Positions 1 through 14,000 are shown, numbered from the stretch's first letter. The stretch is 64,000 nucleotides of DNA from Schistocephalus solidus (GCA_017591395.1 WEDG01001301.1:124001-188000); one strand, 5' to 3'. Notes: generated by a model from the letters alone, not told the origin. Translations and numbers: made by a program.

Positions 1-75
1 TTTGAGATTTGGCTAAAAGTACTTGCATCGAGGAATAACATTTGGATTTGATCTCACTTTTCCATTTCGCTTTAG

Positions 76-155
76 CTCTGGACTTCCATTGTACTGCAAT
101 CCCAACACAAGTGGACCAATTTGATGACCTGGGTGAGGAGATTCTACCCTATCAT
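76..155 (+). CDS. Locus A exon a (internal, 26 full codons)
   Basis: The exon follows a pyrimidine-rich acceptor (tttcgctttag) and ends at a strong donor (CAT|GTAAGA). It enters in phase 1 (two bases, then CTG GAC TTC) and leaves in phase 0. The peptide begins LDFHCTAIPTQVDQ and ends in an acidic stretch, DDLGEEILPYH. The frame is open throughout and the exit phase fits the next exon at 1728. I recognise no domain. It is short, so it depends on the phase match and the quality of the splice sites. Confidence 0.5.
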
Positions 156-1727
156 GTAAGATATCCTTTAATTTGATTTAAAAATGGTCTCACTCCCCAT
201 TTTACCAGCCTGTCGCATTTGCTTTTGTTTCCACTTTGGCGTCCTTTTATCATAAATGGCTTTTTATTAACTTTTCATAAGCTTATTTTTAGTCACCTGC
301 GTATATCACGGCGATAAAATGAACATTAAACATTCCTTCTGCATACTCCCCTTCAAATTTCCATGCTTATATGTCTGCTTAATTTGCCCTATATAGTAGG
401 CATAAATTTGTATCTATAGTGCACATTTCAATAAGCTTAATACTTGGAATAAGAATTAATTTCGATTGCGTAAAGAATTCATCAATTTGTATCCTTCTGA
501 ATAAAATCTGCAGCTACTCTTTCCTCGTGGTTTCTACAATGTTTATTCCACTGAAATCATAATCTTCTGTCGTATCTGGTTAAGTGAAAGCGTCAAATAT
601 GCATTCATAATGTTATTTGCTTGAAGATTAGTGCGGTTAACGTTGAAATAAGTAGGCTAAAGTAATGATCACACCATTGCAGAAATAATGCCATAGCTAC
701 AGATTAAATTAAATAAAGACTGAACAATTTCTTCAAGGCCAATGAAAAACCAGCGTTTTTTGACGAGATAATTAATGTTTCTCACGCCCAAAAGTCATGC
801 GAAAAAAACACAAAACCCAAGCATTTTTCGAGGGTGGACTTCAAAATATTTGCTAAAAATGTGCTCAGTCCAGCACCTTTCCTTGCATTATTTAGATTAA
901 AATGAGCTTCAGCACGAATCGCTATAGCCATCTGAACTGTGCTTTTTCTATTTGAAAATGAAAAGTAAAAGTTATAAGTCAAAAGTTTAAGATTTATGAT
1001 GCCAACCCAGAAACTTCTCCTGTAATAATCTTTAACTTATCAACGTACGCTTATCCTTCGAGGGAATTCTATAAAGGGAGCCTTTGATAAAGCTTGCGAA
1101 AGGGGTTAGTTTGTGAAAGGATCAAGAACTTGATCTATCACACAGAAGCTTTCCTGTAAATTTCCCACCTAAATGTACGGTATTTCTCGTGTTAACGGAG
1201 AATCTAGGTACTAGTTCATTCGGCTATCAATTAATGAACAACTGAGCCCATCCTTAAATGTAGGTCAGTTCTTCAGATATGCTTAAACAATGCTAAACCT
1301 CCACCCACCTGCTGACGGAGCTCACCATGTCAGTTTTTCTGCCATACGAATTAGATAACGATAACCCTTCATCAAAGATATGTTTTGATGGCAAAACAAT
1401 CTACATCAATTTTATTCTGTTGCTGACTTATCCTCCCACCATTTTGATCCATTTGTATGACTAGGCTGATTTTGCATACTCAGTAAAGATAATTTGTTCT
1501 CTATTATTTTAAACTAAAAAATGCCTGGGTGGATAATCTCCAAACAGTCAGTAATGCCGGTCTTAGAATGCGCGGAGTAAACTACCTTGTTCGGCAGTTG
1601 TTTATTCAGTTGGTTATTCTTCCGCCGAATACTTAGTTAAACGCAAATTTCTTAAGTTTCTGATATCGCCTCAGCTGACGTCTGTTTTTCATCAACATTC
1701 AATAAAATCTGTTTATTTATGATTCAG

Positions 1728-1776
1728 GACAACACACGTTCGTCGCAAAGGAGGCGCCTGAAATCAGAATTCAACC
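1728..1776 (+). CDS. Locus A exon b (49-nt micro-exon, basic peptide)
   Basis: This small exon lies between the acceptor ...gattcag and the consensus donor GTGAGT at 1777. It enters in phase 0 and leaves in phase 1; the split CGT codon is completed by the first two bases of the exon at 2649. The peptide is DNTRSSQRRRLKSEFN plus the split Arg. The basic composition continues into the next exon (REGLNRDLRDG), which supports the join. Without the flanking exons it would be too short to call. Confidence 0.5.
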
Positions 1777-1839
1777 GTGAGTCCATTCAAATATTTACTC
1801 TCCTAAGAGTTAAACTAATTCTCGGCAGGAACGTTATCT

Positions 1840-2525
1840 GTGACCCAACTCAGGGAACAAACACGTCAGCATGTAATACGGGACCGGTGATACTAGGATG
1901 TTTGTGGATGGAAATAAGTGAAGAAAAGGACATCGCCAATCTAATCTCAACCATATCCATTGTTTTTCGTTAGGGTGAGCATTCAATGTCGGGTTAGTAG
2001 TTTTGCGCAATAGTTGGTTGCCCCGACAAGTGTGCGGATTGCAATATTCGGTTGCTTTACCTCACACCGACTAATATGCGCGATCTCATTCATAGCTAAC
2101 CTGATCCACTTTTAGTCGGACCCTTAACGGGAGCAAGAATGAGGCCCACTTTGCGCGATCTTTCATTAGCAAAGTAAAACGGATGCGTGTTGAAGCTACT
2201 GTGTCATCCTAATATTCGGCGCTTGGAAAGTTGCCACTTGATCCGACACTTCGATCCTACTACCGCCAACGAAATATTGTGTGACTCGACTAACGCGGAA
2301 ATGAATGCTTACTCTAACGAATGAAATGGATAGAGTTAGGGTTACGTTGGCATATAGAACGGTCGCGTATTACACGCTGGGGTATCCGTTGTTCCCTGAG
2401 TTGGGCCGCATATCCCGTTCTTGCCTAATTCTCAAGCGGAAAATGCATCCACTGTCGAACTGCAATTTGTTCACGCGTGCATCCGCATTAAAAACGGGAC
2501 TGAAACTATGCCCAAAAGATGGCTG
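1840..2525 (+). repeat. Dispersed repeat related to 59,790-60,400
   Basis: It lies in the locus A intron between exons b and c. The order of conserved blocks is the same as in the 59.8-60.4 kb copy, with many substitutions and small indels between them. The open frames at 1719-1973 and 2305-2526 lie partly within it and are not genes. Confidence 0.6.
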
Positions 2526-2648
2526 AGTCATACAATTTTTATCTGACGAATTTACTACTTCTGCACACTGTCAACCCCTTTTCTGGTCTGACGTACCGCT
2601 GAACCCCTTCGTCAGCTTTCACTTCATACTTTCCTGTGCATGCCGCAG

Positions 2649-3140
2649 GTGAAGGGTTAAACAGGGATCTGCGCGACGGACCGCACGAGCGTCCCCCCTG
2701 CCGCCGTTCACGTAGGAAGGCCAGTCCAAGCAGGCATGGGAGGCCTTTTCGCAACCCGGCGGATGCAGCCGCCGAAGGCGAGGCACAGGCCCTCCTGTCG
2801 TCTGAGCAAATGGATTCCCTGGGCCAGTGCCCATCCTTCTCCGGGCGTCGGTGCACGGGGTCGTTGCGGGGCGCAGAGGTGCCAAGAAATGTTGGCAGCG
2901 GGAAGTCACATCTTGGTGTCCCCATCTACAATCGAGGACCGCAGCAGCAGCAGCAGCAGCACATGCCCCTCCCCCGTCCACGGCCAACCGTCTATCCGGT
3001 CTCGGGTAATTTGTCCAGCTATCCGCCCGGCTTGCGTGCTAGTTGTTTCTACCGGGACAGTGACTGCTCTGATTGCTGTGCACGGCAGCTGTACTCCGAA
3101 CGTGATATTCCGCGAGCGTCTTCATCTCGCCAACAACAGG
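2649..3140 (+). CDS. Locus A exon c (164 codons, basic, polyQ and Cys-containing)
   Basis: The acceptor is gtgcatgccgcag before 2649 and the donor is GTGGGT at 3141. The exon enters and leaves in phase 1. It is GC-rich compared with its surroundings and open throughout. In order it encodes a basic run (PCRRSRRKASPSRHG), a (CAG)6 run giving six glutamines at 2942-2959, a proline/arginine-rich run (PLPRPRPTVYPV), a Cys-rich segment (SDCSDCCARQ) and a Ser/Gln end (ASSSRQQQ). The open frame continues a few codons past 3140, but the GTGGGT donor and the phase fit to 5021 place the end here. Two antisense frames over 100 codons across the same stretch are by-products of its GC content. Confidence 0.7.
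2942..2959 (+). repeat. (CAG)6 trinucleotide run in exon c
   Basis: Six perfect CAG codons encode six glutamines, followed by CAC (His). It is short but may be polymorphic in length. It lies inside the coding part of locus A. Confidence 0.9.
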
Positions 3141-5020
3141 GTGGGTTATCTATTTATACGGTATAGGTGGAATCTAAATGGGGTTGGCAGAGGTGTTCTT
3201 GCACCTTGTCTTTCCGGTTAGAACTGTTACTGCTCCAATCTGCATCATTTCATCTGTTACATTTTTCTATCCTTTATTTTGGCCTCCACCCTTTCCTCTC
3301 TATCTTCGACTTTTTACCTGAACACCAGATTGAAGCACATAAGGACTCTTCTTTTAAGAAAACTTACCTACTACCTTTTGGTTTTCCGTAATATTTGTTT
3401 TCACTAACATCAACACTTTGATCACCGCAGATAGTTCATGGTTGATTATAGGAATTACAAGTGTATGTAGGGCAATTTAAGTTATTTTGACTTTCCCCTA
3501 AATTGATACCCGAACATTAAGTAAATCCTATGGCACAAACATTTTCATGCTTTTTCCAGAACTAAGTATGATTATTTGAACAAAAAATAACCAATCGGAG
3601 TTTATGCCAGTAAGTTCATGGAAGAGGAGACGCTGGGGGGCCCGCTGATGATCCGAACGGCACAAAGCCGGTTTATCACGGTTCTGCGCTTTTACATAAA
3701 ACCTCTGCTGTCAGTATGGTAAATCATTCGGTAGTTAATTAGATGACTTTCAGCTCTTACTTACCTATCTACCCGTATTATCTCTATCGGTCATCTTACT
3801 CGTCATCCAATCAGTGGCTTTGCTACTATTTAAAGATTTCAAACTCATTGAGGCAGCCATGAGAATGAATACATTGTTGCACACTCCTTGAAGACGCCAT
3901 TAAGAGCCTTCTAGTAACACAGGTCATTTAGTCGACGTTTTCCGTCTCATAAGGTTTAATTTTATTATTGAACTTCACCAGATCCACGGCACACCTTGCT
4001 TTCCGGCAGGAACACTACTCTGTATAGAGTGCGCTGTCAAAAATGAACCAACGGGTGAAATTTATGAATTGGCTTTAGGGTTAAATACGTCTGTGAACGC
4101 CGTTGCAATGTGGACCGGTTGGCAACATCTATTTAATTCACTTCGTACTCGATATATTTTGTCTTTTGGTTAAGAGTCTTCTCCATTGATTGGGAAACTC
4201 ACACCATATAAAAATAGGTATTAATTGGTGTGTTTATTTTCCCACATTCAGTAATGTCCGTTGTAACTAAATCCTTGTCCAAAAGAAGAGGTAAGAAAGT
4301 ATTATGTTGGATGCCTCCCTCCGGTGGACATTGCGTCTTCTAAGAGAACGTCCTGCCACACCGAATGGATTATTTCAGTTTTAAACTCATGCATATTAAT
4401 ATTATTATTATTTGAGATGCTTGAAATGCTTACCTCGCAATCTGGAAAATCCACTGCTGAAGTTGGGGTATACATAACAGTATGTCTCAAGCAGCTAAAC
4501 AAAAAGATTCTTTACTGAACACAGGTATGCCGTTGCATATGAATGAATTTGTGTGTACCTGATATAATAAATCTGTTTGAAAGTTTAACTCAACGATTTT
4601 AATCTTTGCTTACCGCCTATCAACGCATACTATGACATAATAGCGAGGTCGTGCGAAGCCTGCTAAAAGCATTGTGGGAGGATCGATTTACTGGATATTT
4701 CTTTAAAAAAAATAGAAGCCGACAAAATTAGGATTGCAGGTCTAGCCTTTAAAAATGATATGGGGGCGTGTTATTCACCCTGACCTGATTTATGCCCAGA
4801 ACGTGAGAGTTCAGTTTTATTTTGGAGAATTAGTCAGGATTTTTTCCAGGCGGTCGCATAAGCGTCAGTATTTTCCTATAAAATGTCCTTCCCGGAGATT
4901 TAATTTCTGACGTCAAGCCTGCGGTAAGCTTTCACAGTTAAAAAGTAACCATTTGTCGCATAAGAATCTGTTGAATACAGTTCAACCTGTTCAGTGTACA
5001 CTCAAGCATTTGTATTTTAG

Positions 5021-5405
5021 CCCCTCTGAGGTGGCAGAAAGGGAGGTTTTCCTCAAGGAGTCCCCCACGCCTCTCTCGGGTTAATGGAAGTCAGAGGGTA
5101 TTAACGGATGACGCCTATGGGATATTCTCCGACCCTAATGTCTTCTACTACGAGGACGAAGAGGATGAAATGGACGATGACCTTGGTGACTTAGTCTATC
5201 CCGACTGGTCCTATCCTGTACCTGATGTGAATATTACTGACTTCGACTGGTACATGGGCCCCGCGGCGCGGCACTTTGAATGGCATCCCGCAGATTCCTC
5301 CTCTCGGATGCACGGGCGAACTGCTGGCTTTGCGTCCTCGACGCCAGAAGGTCTGGCGAACAACTACGAATTATTTACAACGACAGATGACGATGACACT
5401 TCCCC
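5021..5405 (+). CDS. Locus A exon d (strongly acidic, Tyr/Trp-rich)
   Basis: The exon follows tgtattttag and ends at CC|GTAAAA. It enters in phase 1 (G from exon c plus CC gives Ala) and leaves in phase 2. It begins with a basic segment (RWQKGRFSSRSPPRLSRV) and changes abruptly to an acidic one (YYEDEEDEMDDDLGD). Aromatic/acidic text follows (PDWSYPVPDVNITDFDWY), and it ends with TTTDDDDTSP. The open frame stops at 5409 only because intron is being read, since TAA lies inside the donor. The charge switch and lack of hydrophobic core suggest disorder. It could act as an electrostatic interaction segment, which is inference. Confidence 0.7.
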
Positions 5406-8400
5406 GTAAAACTGTCCGTCACGTTCCGCACCGCACGAATAACATTCAAGTTCCTTTTGCAGACTGCAACTGTTGGTAGGTTTAGACGATGTTAACATGG
5501 TTCAGGAATTCACTCAATGATCGTCGTTCTAGTTGGTTTCTCTTCACTGCTCTATGAAGATCAATTTCACTAAAGTGGATGGCTGTGAAGCTGTACTGCA
5601 TATGCGTTGACAAAACATCTCCCTTATCCGAAAATTTAATCCAGACCATTAAAGCTAGTGCATACAGCGCCATTTGTATCGCTTATACCCAAAACTACCG
5701 CTCTTCTTCAGCCCTGTGTGGTCGAATCCGCCTAATTGAAGGCGGTAATTTATAATACTCGCGTGTTTTGAGGCAATCCAGAATACACTTCAGTAGGTTT
5801 TACTTGTTTCCTTGTCATCAAATTATGAAAACGTGGCGGCCCAGTGGGATTCGAACCAACGACAACAAGGGAAAGACTTAAGTGCAGCCGACGATCTAAC
5901 CACCGAAGCTATTATTCTCACAGGAAGCCGTAGATTTAAGCCAATTTTATTTGTTTGCCCTAAAGTTTTTAATATATAAGTGGGTCGATGGAAAATACAG
6001 AATCTACAGCAGTCCAATGTTCAGAAAGACAGATTTACTTGTGGCCCAAAGTTTCTGTAAACAGCACACAGGTCGCGAGCACCACCACATCCATCGGTTT
6101 GATTGCCATCCTCAGTGGGATCAATATATCGTACGCTGGTTTATCAATGAAATCTTACCAACAAAGTTTTGTGAGCGCAAAGATGGATATTATTGCGCAG
6201 TCTGCATGCGGGAGACCCAACCAGGCTTTGCTGATAAGCAGACAGCTTCCCCACTTAAAATGTTACACCAGCATATAAATCGGCCTTGAAGAATTATGCA
6301 TCTTCCTGTTACGCACGGGGGCAGCTTTTCAGACACTCTTTGGTGTACACTGTTATTGGCATGCAAAGTAAACTGGTTCCGTTGTTTTGTGGACGCAGAT
6401 CACAAATCGGTTGCAATCTGACCAGTGACCAGGACCAAAGTAAACATTCTCTGATTTTGACTGATCAGAGAGCTCAAGACAGCAATCGTTTCTGGGGTAT
6501 TTCTGTCCTCCCCAACCAACGTCCGCTACATGACATGTACAGCGTGCATGCCCAAGGATTCTTCATCCCCCACCCTTTCAAATGTCCGATTAAACCTCCA
6601 TCAAAGGCATACTAGATCGGATGAGCTGGTGAAGCCTTGGTTTTACGGTTTAAGTTGTCTGGTGATCATGTGGAGTATGAGTGCACGCAAATTTTTGGTT
6701 TCCGGCCAGATATTTCGATCGTAGATGTGGATAGCAGAAGGAGGCTTACTCCAACTCACAGAAACTGACACTGTTTACCTTCTCTTTTCGAGTCAGTCTT
6801 CTGTACCATCTATGTTAATTTCATGCGTGTAACCAATTCAATTTTTGTTGAATGCTTCTAAGTGAGATAATCGATCGACCACTGCTTTCCGTGTTGTCGT
6901 CACTGTATAAACATATCACAGGAAATGCGGATTAGAACTTACCTGGAAAGGAATGTTTCCACCCTTTTGATCTTTAAATTCTTCAATGTACAATGGTAAA
7001 TGTGTTCACTTAATGTCATGTTCTCCGTGTGTCCTACTGCGTTTGCACCGACAAAAACGTGATAAATTCAAACAAATACGTTTAGCTACTAGGGCTACTA
7101 GATTTCTAGCTTCAATTATGTCCCCTAATGATTCTTAAAAGGTCCGCATTTCTGAGAAGTACAAACAGTAGAGTGATCAAAGCCAAGAACCAAATTATTA
7201 TTTTTTCATTCTTCGATTCTTGATTAAGCTTACCCTGATCAAAATGTTCTTCGGATGCTTTACGATGTCTGAGCAGAGTTTCTGTGGCAAACTGTGGCAA
7301 ATTGTTTTGCATTATCCGTTTTTGCGTATTTTAAACAAGGAATAGTGCCATTTACGTTATTTAATTACAAAGAGTTTGCTCTGTTCTGACCAGCAGTTGT
7401 TTACCCCCTCATATGGTTTTTGTGCTGATCACAGAAATTCGAATTCTTTGGATTTTTTAATCACTCTAGACCAATCTGAAAGGTCTGACTGATTTTTTAA
7501 AAATTCTGACAGGTTCTCAACTCTTTTAGGTCCGACACGGGAATGCAGACGATTGCTCGTGCGCCTAACCCGCAACGATGGGCTAGGTGAGTGTGGTTAA
7601 CCTATTTTTTTCAAATCCTGCTCCTCCTCAAACCGTAGCATTCCTCGCAATGCATTCTAAATCCTATAACTTCCTTTGGAGGCCATTGGATGTTCGTAGA
7701 AATGCACGAACTTTGACTGGAAATGCGCTTATGGTAAAGGAAGGCTTATAAGGATCTCCGGCATTTGCCGCATAATCTCTTATTATTTCCACCTACCATG
7801 ATTCCGCTGGCAAATTATAAAAACTTAATTTATCGGAAAAGCCACGACCTTGCAATTTCTGGTTTCCTTCCTTCGCCTTTTGATGCTTTTATGACCGCCT
7901 GCATTGTGAAATTACTAGCAACACTTTGTTCGGAAAGAAGTGTTAGCAAAGACCGGAGAAGGTGTGATGACAAGTTTTGTCAAGTGAACGATCTGGCCCT
8001 TGGAATAACACCTCTGTTCGTAAAACTGTGAGGTTCATTGAGTGTATTCTGTAAGATTTTGGAAAATTCCGAATTCGGGACGGTTTGAAACGTTCGCTTT
8101 TAAATAGTAAGAGTTAAATACTATGCGTTGGCCTGCCATGGGCTGCAGGGTTTTGCTACATGTGAACCTGAATCAATTAACAAAAGGCTCACAGAAACGC
8201 TATGCGGGACTAGATGCCTGAGAGCCCTAATTCAATAGGACACGTAAATCGTGTTGCTTTATTTAACTTGCTTCGTAACTTATTGTGAGAACTCACAGTA
8301 AATCCTTCGAAACTGAGCTTTCTTGGTTAGCACCTGCGTCACGCAACGGCAAAAGTCGGCGAATCACGCAGTATCGGAGTTGTTACCTAGTACATGTGCT

Positions 8401-10828
8401 ATCAGTTCAGTACGCCAGTCGGTATTTGCGAACAATCCATGCTTTAAAATAATACTACTTGCAACATGTTAAAATGATGAAAACTCCTAAGAGCTAACAC
8501 AAACTCTTCGGGTGCCAGAATTCGGTAAAAAAAACGGGAGTAGGAAACGCAAGTATCACAAGTGGCTCTGCGCCAAATTCTGGGTTAAGGTTGTGTTAGG
8601 CTTAAGGTTACACCAGATGGAATCGTTTAGTTGGGGGTTAGGGTGAGAGCACAAAATATATAACGTGCATGAAATTCAGCGCAAGCTCCTCTATATTCCT
8701 GGGTGGTTCCTATTCCTGTGTCTTACTCGGTATTATTTTGTTCCAGAGACTCAAACTCTGTCTTGGTTACTTCATGAACTCGGATGGCTGTTAAAAAATT
8801 GTAGGGGAAGCAGTGACATATTTAGGAAAGAAGGCAGTCATTCGCACTCCATTTGGCGAACGGATTGATTTGAAATAGCCTTTTGGCGGAAATGCGACAT
8901 AAGCGCTATGATACAACACTTTTGATGAAAGATGCTGACTTAGTTCGGTTAGTAACTGGGAAAGCATTTGCGGATGCAAAGAATGTTGACTACAGAAAAA
9001 GAGGCAATCGACGAAGTGGAGTCAGCAGCTTCGATGGGGATCTGACCGACTCCTGACTGACAGAGGAATGTGAACGCTCACCTCCGTAATACAGGTGACA
9101 GTGCGTTAAAGTTCAGCAAAGGGGACTTTTTCTCGTGTCGTAAATTTAACACTTACCCTTATTCAAAGCTCGTCCGTATACCTTACATTACTTTAACAGT
9201 ATTCAGAACCCAGACGTTAACACCACTCCTACCCCTTACGCGGAAGTTAGCGCAAAGCCGCCTGCGTCACGGTGGTGTTCCTATTTCCCCTGTCACCGTA
9301 GATTCTAATTGAAATAGAATCATAAATAGAATCAAGGGTACCATTCTGCCTGTTGCACGTTTCGACATTTTGTTAAGCAAAATATTCTCGATACTTATGC
9401 TTGCTGAATATTTCTTCCCGGCTGCCAGATTATGTAGTGCTGAGATCCGACCCTTTAAATGTACTCCCAAAGTTACCAACTTTCCGTTATTCTGTAACTG
9501 CCCTCTCTAATTCGAGGATCATCCCTAAAACAAGGACAGCAAGCACACGTGATGATTTTCATCCTTAGAATAATCAGATTTTTCATAGAATTTAAAAATG
9601 CTATTTATTAGACCGAGTTTCATCTCCGACTGACTTTACTGGAAATAGTCATGCAATTGATCCGTGGACAACTAGGCTGCCACAACCTACGCTATTGTGT
9701 GAGAATCTGTTCGCAACGTACATTTCTCAATTTCTCATTCCATAGTATTATCGCACAAAAACACTTGTACATGATTATATATCTTTGTTTGTTGCCAACA
9801 GCCTTCTTGGCCGTCGTCACACTGTAGTCATACACTGTAGTCTATTTTTGAAACAAAGGGGATACTCGTTTACCCTTCCAACATTATGCAGTACATCTGA
9901 ACGGCCAGCCATCGGAAGGGTCAATTTAACCTGCACATGCTCGCCAAATTACTTATAAGGCATTTTTATCTTGAAGCGACGGCATATATCTGTACGGTGA
10001 TCCTCCCTCGATCGCGGGGTTTGCGTTTCAGGATTCCCGCGAAAGGTGAAAATCGGCGAATTGAAAACATGCGTCTATACTGTTGCTTTTCTGTATTTTA
10101 AGCCCCTAGAAACCCTCACCTTCTTTTAACTATGTCCCACAGACATAAGGTAAGATTCGTCGAACTTATTTAGCTATGCACAAATTTACGTATCGTATAT
10201 CCTTGACGTGTTTTAGTTAATACGCAATACAGCCAGTAGCGTCACGTATAGGCAATCAACGTAGGAAACCACCTGAGGAACCATATATTAGAAACAAAAA
10301 GGCTAATGATCCACATAAAACCGAAAACTAGCGAAAGAGCTGCGATGTATATTTATAATTGTTGGCGTATAATATCTGTGATAGAGTGAAGCTGCTAAAG
10401 TCGAAGCGCGATATTGCGAGGGATTACGGTATACAAAAACCATGCTGGTGCGGATGTTTATAATTTTTCAAATGAAGTCAAGGTTCTTCCGCCAGATCTC
10501 AGTGGGCGGAAGGTTTTCTCACCAACTCACGGTGTACACCAGTAATTAGACACGAAGCGAAACGTTTGACATCAAAAACGGCAGCTTGAGGTAAAAAAAA
10601 AACACCTTCATGACGACATTAGACTATACGGCCTGGATAAGTGCATGCTCTTGCTACGCGTTTGATTGCCTGTTTCGGAATTGCTAAACTTTATATACAC
10701 ACCCTCATTTCCTATTAGGTATCTAAGTTTCAAACAATTTCTACACGGACAGTACCTGATCTTACAAAATCGCGCTACTGTACTTTCATCGCCTTTACCT
10801 AATTTTCATAATCGTTTCACGGTTTCAG
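5406..10828 (+). other. Locus A intron d-e (5.4 kb)
   Basis: Apart from the tRNA-like relic at 5833-5912 and a G-rich degenerate repeat near 8580-8650 (several gttaggg-like hexamers), I see no supportable gene. Open frames at 5951-6289 and 6286-6615 overlap competing frames and lack recognisable motifs; they may be decayed repeats. Confidence 0.5.
5833..5912 (-). repeat. tRNA-derived SINE relic (different family from the 23.8 kb array)
   Basis: Read on the minus strand, this stretch has a box-A-like segment (TTCGGTGGTTAGATCG) and a consensus box B (GGTTCGAATCC) about 45 bases later, followed by CACTGGGCCGCC. The spacing resembles a tRNA, but no clean cloverleaf or acceptor stem forms by eye, so I call it a tRNA-derived retroposon rather than a functional tRNA. 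It lies in the long intron between locus A exons d and e. Confidence 0.55.
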
Positions 10829-11095
10829 CTGGGATCCATACGGGCGCCAACCGGACTATCCCAGTAACAGTCTCGGGGGCATGTATCCCCATCAACCTCT
10901 GACTGATGAACAATCCACCGACGACTGGGCGCTGGACAGTTCAGTCACTCTTCTTGCTACAGAATCGAAGAGGCCAGAGGATAGTTACGGAGCACAGGCT
11001 ACCAGGCGCTATGACATTGGCCGGGTCTCGGTCGAACGCCGCCATCCGTACAATGTGGTGGATTTGGATGAGACCAGTCATAACTATGAAGATGT
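10829..11095 (+). CDS. Locus A exon e (89 codons)
   Basis: The exon follows cacggtttcag and ends at a perfect-consensus donor (GT|GTGAGT). It is phase 2 at both ends and 267 nt long, so it can be skipped without a frameshift. The peptide starts PWDPYGRQPDYPSNSLGG, continues with acidic and Ser/Thr-rich sequence (DEQSTDDWALDSSVTLL), and ends in NYEDV. It is rich in Asp, Tyr, Pro and Arg like its neighbours. No known domain is recognised. Confidence 0.7.
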
Positions 11096-14000
11096 GTGAG
11101 TCCAAGTTGTCACTGATGGATCAATTTCATGTATATTTGACGATGTAGGAGCTACACATTGCTGAGAGTACTCTGTTGTAGCAGACTACTCGTTCCAAAT
11201 ATTTTCGCGCTTTATAAGTTGGAGGACGTATCATTAGCGATGGCATGCAATAACTTTCCAAAGAACTTGAGCGGAATATAGTGGCCAGTAGTTGGGTAAT
11301 CTTATAGCCACGTGTAATTGCGGACCACGCATCAAAGAATATATAGTTTACATGAAACATACGAATGAGTCAGTCCCTGAAAGATAGCTTCAAACAACCG
11401 ACTTTTGAAACCTCTAAAACTAGTCTAAGCATCAATAAACAGGGATAAGAGGTATAGTGTCTGTATACATTGTGCAAGTGTGTTTATTTAGGTACACATG
11501 AGATCGTCGTAGACGACAGGCGTGTAGTTTAATTGAAATTCAACTTAACGCAGTACAAAGTCTACGTCAAAGTAGCTCGTTTACCGTTTTGAAATCGGGA
11601 TAGCTACTCTAAGGCCTGCCATATATCAGCTGGAGTCAAATGTGGAATACAACGACCACAGATCAGATATCAGCAGATCTTATGAGAGCTACGGACCACT
11701 CACTAGCTAGTCGAATCGGCAGGCCACGGGCAAAGAAACTCCTTCTCCTCTTATACCTATGGCACTGTGTTAATTTCTAGGGCGGGTATATACTTCCGCG
11801 TCCTAGCACTAACTCCAACTCTAATCCAAACGGTAACGCTAACTCCATCTCTATCCATAACTCAATCCTTAGATCTGACTTTACCTTGTGGCAACCCTAA
11901 TGCTGACTTTAAATCCGATTTCTTGAAATTGAGCGCGAAGCCAAGTGTATTTCGGGTTGTGCATAAAAGCTTTCCCTTTCGCACTATCTTATGAAACAGC
12001 AATATTTATAACAAAATTGAAAACGCGATCTTCAAAGTGTGACAGGTCTTCGCCAAACTTGAACTTCCAGCCCGCAATCATCTTTGTACTCCGCAACATA
12101 CCTTAGAAGATGTGCAGGGTTATCATTCTAAATGCGTCTATCTGAGGGCACGCTGACGTATACAGGGTGCGTCAGTCTTGCCGAAAAACCGAATCAGCTT
12201 CATCTTAGCTACCTTAGGATACAGCAATCACTGCGTCCAGCCTCATTTCCAGCTTTTTGATTCGGGATAAGCCACTGTTGTTTGCTAGTTCACTGGCGAC
12301 TTACGTGGATTCATTTTGGATTCCGCGTATTGCGCCCTCACAAAAGGCAACGAAAACGCATTTTAGTACCACGATACGCTTAGAGTTGATGCTCTTACCT
12401 TAACAACTCTCACGTGAGTTGGAAGGGTGTACCTCGGCCCTTCTCCATATGGCTCCTCCGTTTCATGTTTGATCCGAGCCGAAAACTAGCAGGGTGCACT
12501 TAACGCCGTGGAATGGAAGATTGTCAACTGACGATTACTCTCAGACCTGGCAATCAATGGGTGTGTGTTTGTGTGGAGTGGTCGATTAGCGAGCTGGGAG
12601 TCAGGCTGCAATGGCTCCTTCTTAACGTGATCTCTGGCACTCTCGCCTAGGTGAAATCCATGCCGTCGACCTCATTTTATATGAACTCCTGTTGCTTTTG
12701 TTTGGGGGCAAGGTCCTGTATGTGGCACTGAAGACGAGCTCATTAGGTATATCAACCCCTGCCTCCATTCCCTACACCAGACAATTGACCGGCTCGGATG
12801 GTGGCGTGGGCCTGGTAATGGGCAAATAGATTTTAGGTCGACGGCTCAGTGCATTTTCCTCACTATAAACAAACTGACGCGCTTGAAGCTATCACGGCGC
12901 ACTAAAAGCAATGACTTGGAAGGTTGCTTACTGACGGAATAACTCGGATCTCAGTCAGCTCAGTGTCTGTTCACGTGGAGGGGCTGATTTGTGGTCTGAG
13001 AGTCAGACTGCAATTGCTCCTTCCTACTGTGGTCTTTGTGGCATTCCTACTGCGTGGGACCGGAGCCAGGTGTGGCGGCATTTCTAGGGACGGCTTTTGC
13101 CGCGCCAGCCATCTTCACCTTCTCGCACCTCTGATCCTCTTGGCATAGTTATACAATGCGGGCTCATGTGGGGAGAAGAGAGTGCGGTAGGTGTTGCGGA
13201 AGTCTACAACCACGCGCATGGCCCGGTCCCTGCGACGCCTTGCTGTGGGACACACAGTTGACCACCTCGAAACCGACGGTCGAACTGTCTTATGCAAACT
13301 TTTAAGGCCTCTTCACTTATGTGCAATCTAGGTTGCCCTGGGAATGAAGCAATTTGGTGGCGGCACCTGGTCACCCATGAGACTCCTATAGGGGCTCCTT
13401 AGTTCTCTTGGTTTTATAGTGCTATCGGGATGCGGAGGGTGGTGAGAATGGGTGTGTATACAGCGCAAGTCCGTTGTACTATAATCAAGTGTACGGTAAA
13501 CTCACACCTGCGATCACCTCGCAATCTGATGGCGGACCCCACTGCTCGTTGTGGTCAATGTGCTTGTGCTGCTTAAGATATGGCGCATCGCTGAAATCGG
13601 TGGAGTGTTTAAACTCCTCTGTCCCTGCTCTTTGAGGAGGTGACTGTGGACTGCTGGGTGAAGGGACATTTCGGTAGGTTTTTTTGATTGTGGCATGGTT
13701 GGTGGGTCCCTTTTCGATCCAAACGTAGCTCGCAAATATTAGAACGAGCCATTTATGCTACAATTGTCCCGTGATGGATCCTAGCAAAGTTCCAGAAGCC
13801 AAACGCTCCTTCTGAAATCATCTTTATCTCCCGTACTAAAACACCGGGCATGCTGACCGGCCATAGTTCTTCTGCACTTTCAGTTTTGCTACCTATATTC
13901 CTGTTCACAGACTAGGTCACCTTCAACACCCAATGTATGAAGTAGAGTTGGCACAGTAAAAAACTTTAGAAACGCATAAATTGTCACTCCAGTGCTTAAA

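Noticed and set aside
2539..2987. Two antisense frames over 120 codons opposite locus A exon c
   Set aside because: They overlap a better supported sense exon with matching splice phases and arise from high GC content.
5951..6615. Two neighbouring frames of about 110 codons
   Set aside because: A competing frame overlaps the first, neither has fitting splice sites or motifs, and they lie in a long intron next to a SINE relic.
12924..13148. 74-codon leucine-rich frame as a membrane protein
   Set aside because: It overlaps one member of a direct repeat pair (12.56 and 12.96 kb) and has no fitting splice sites.
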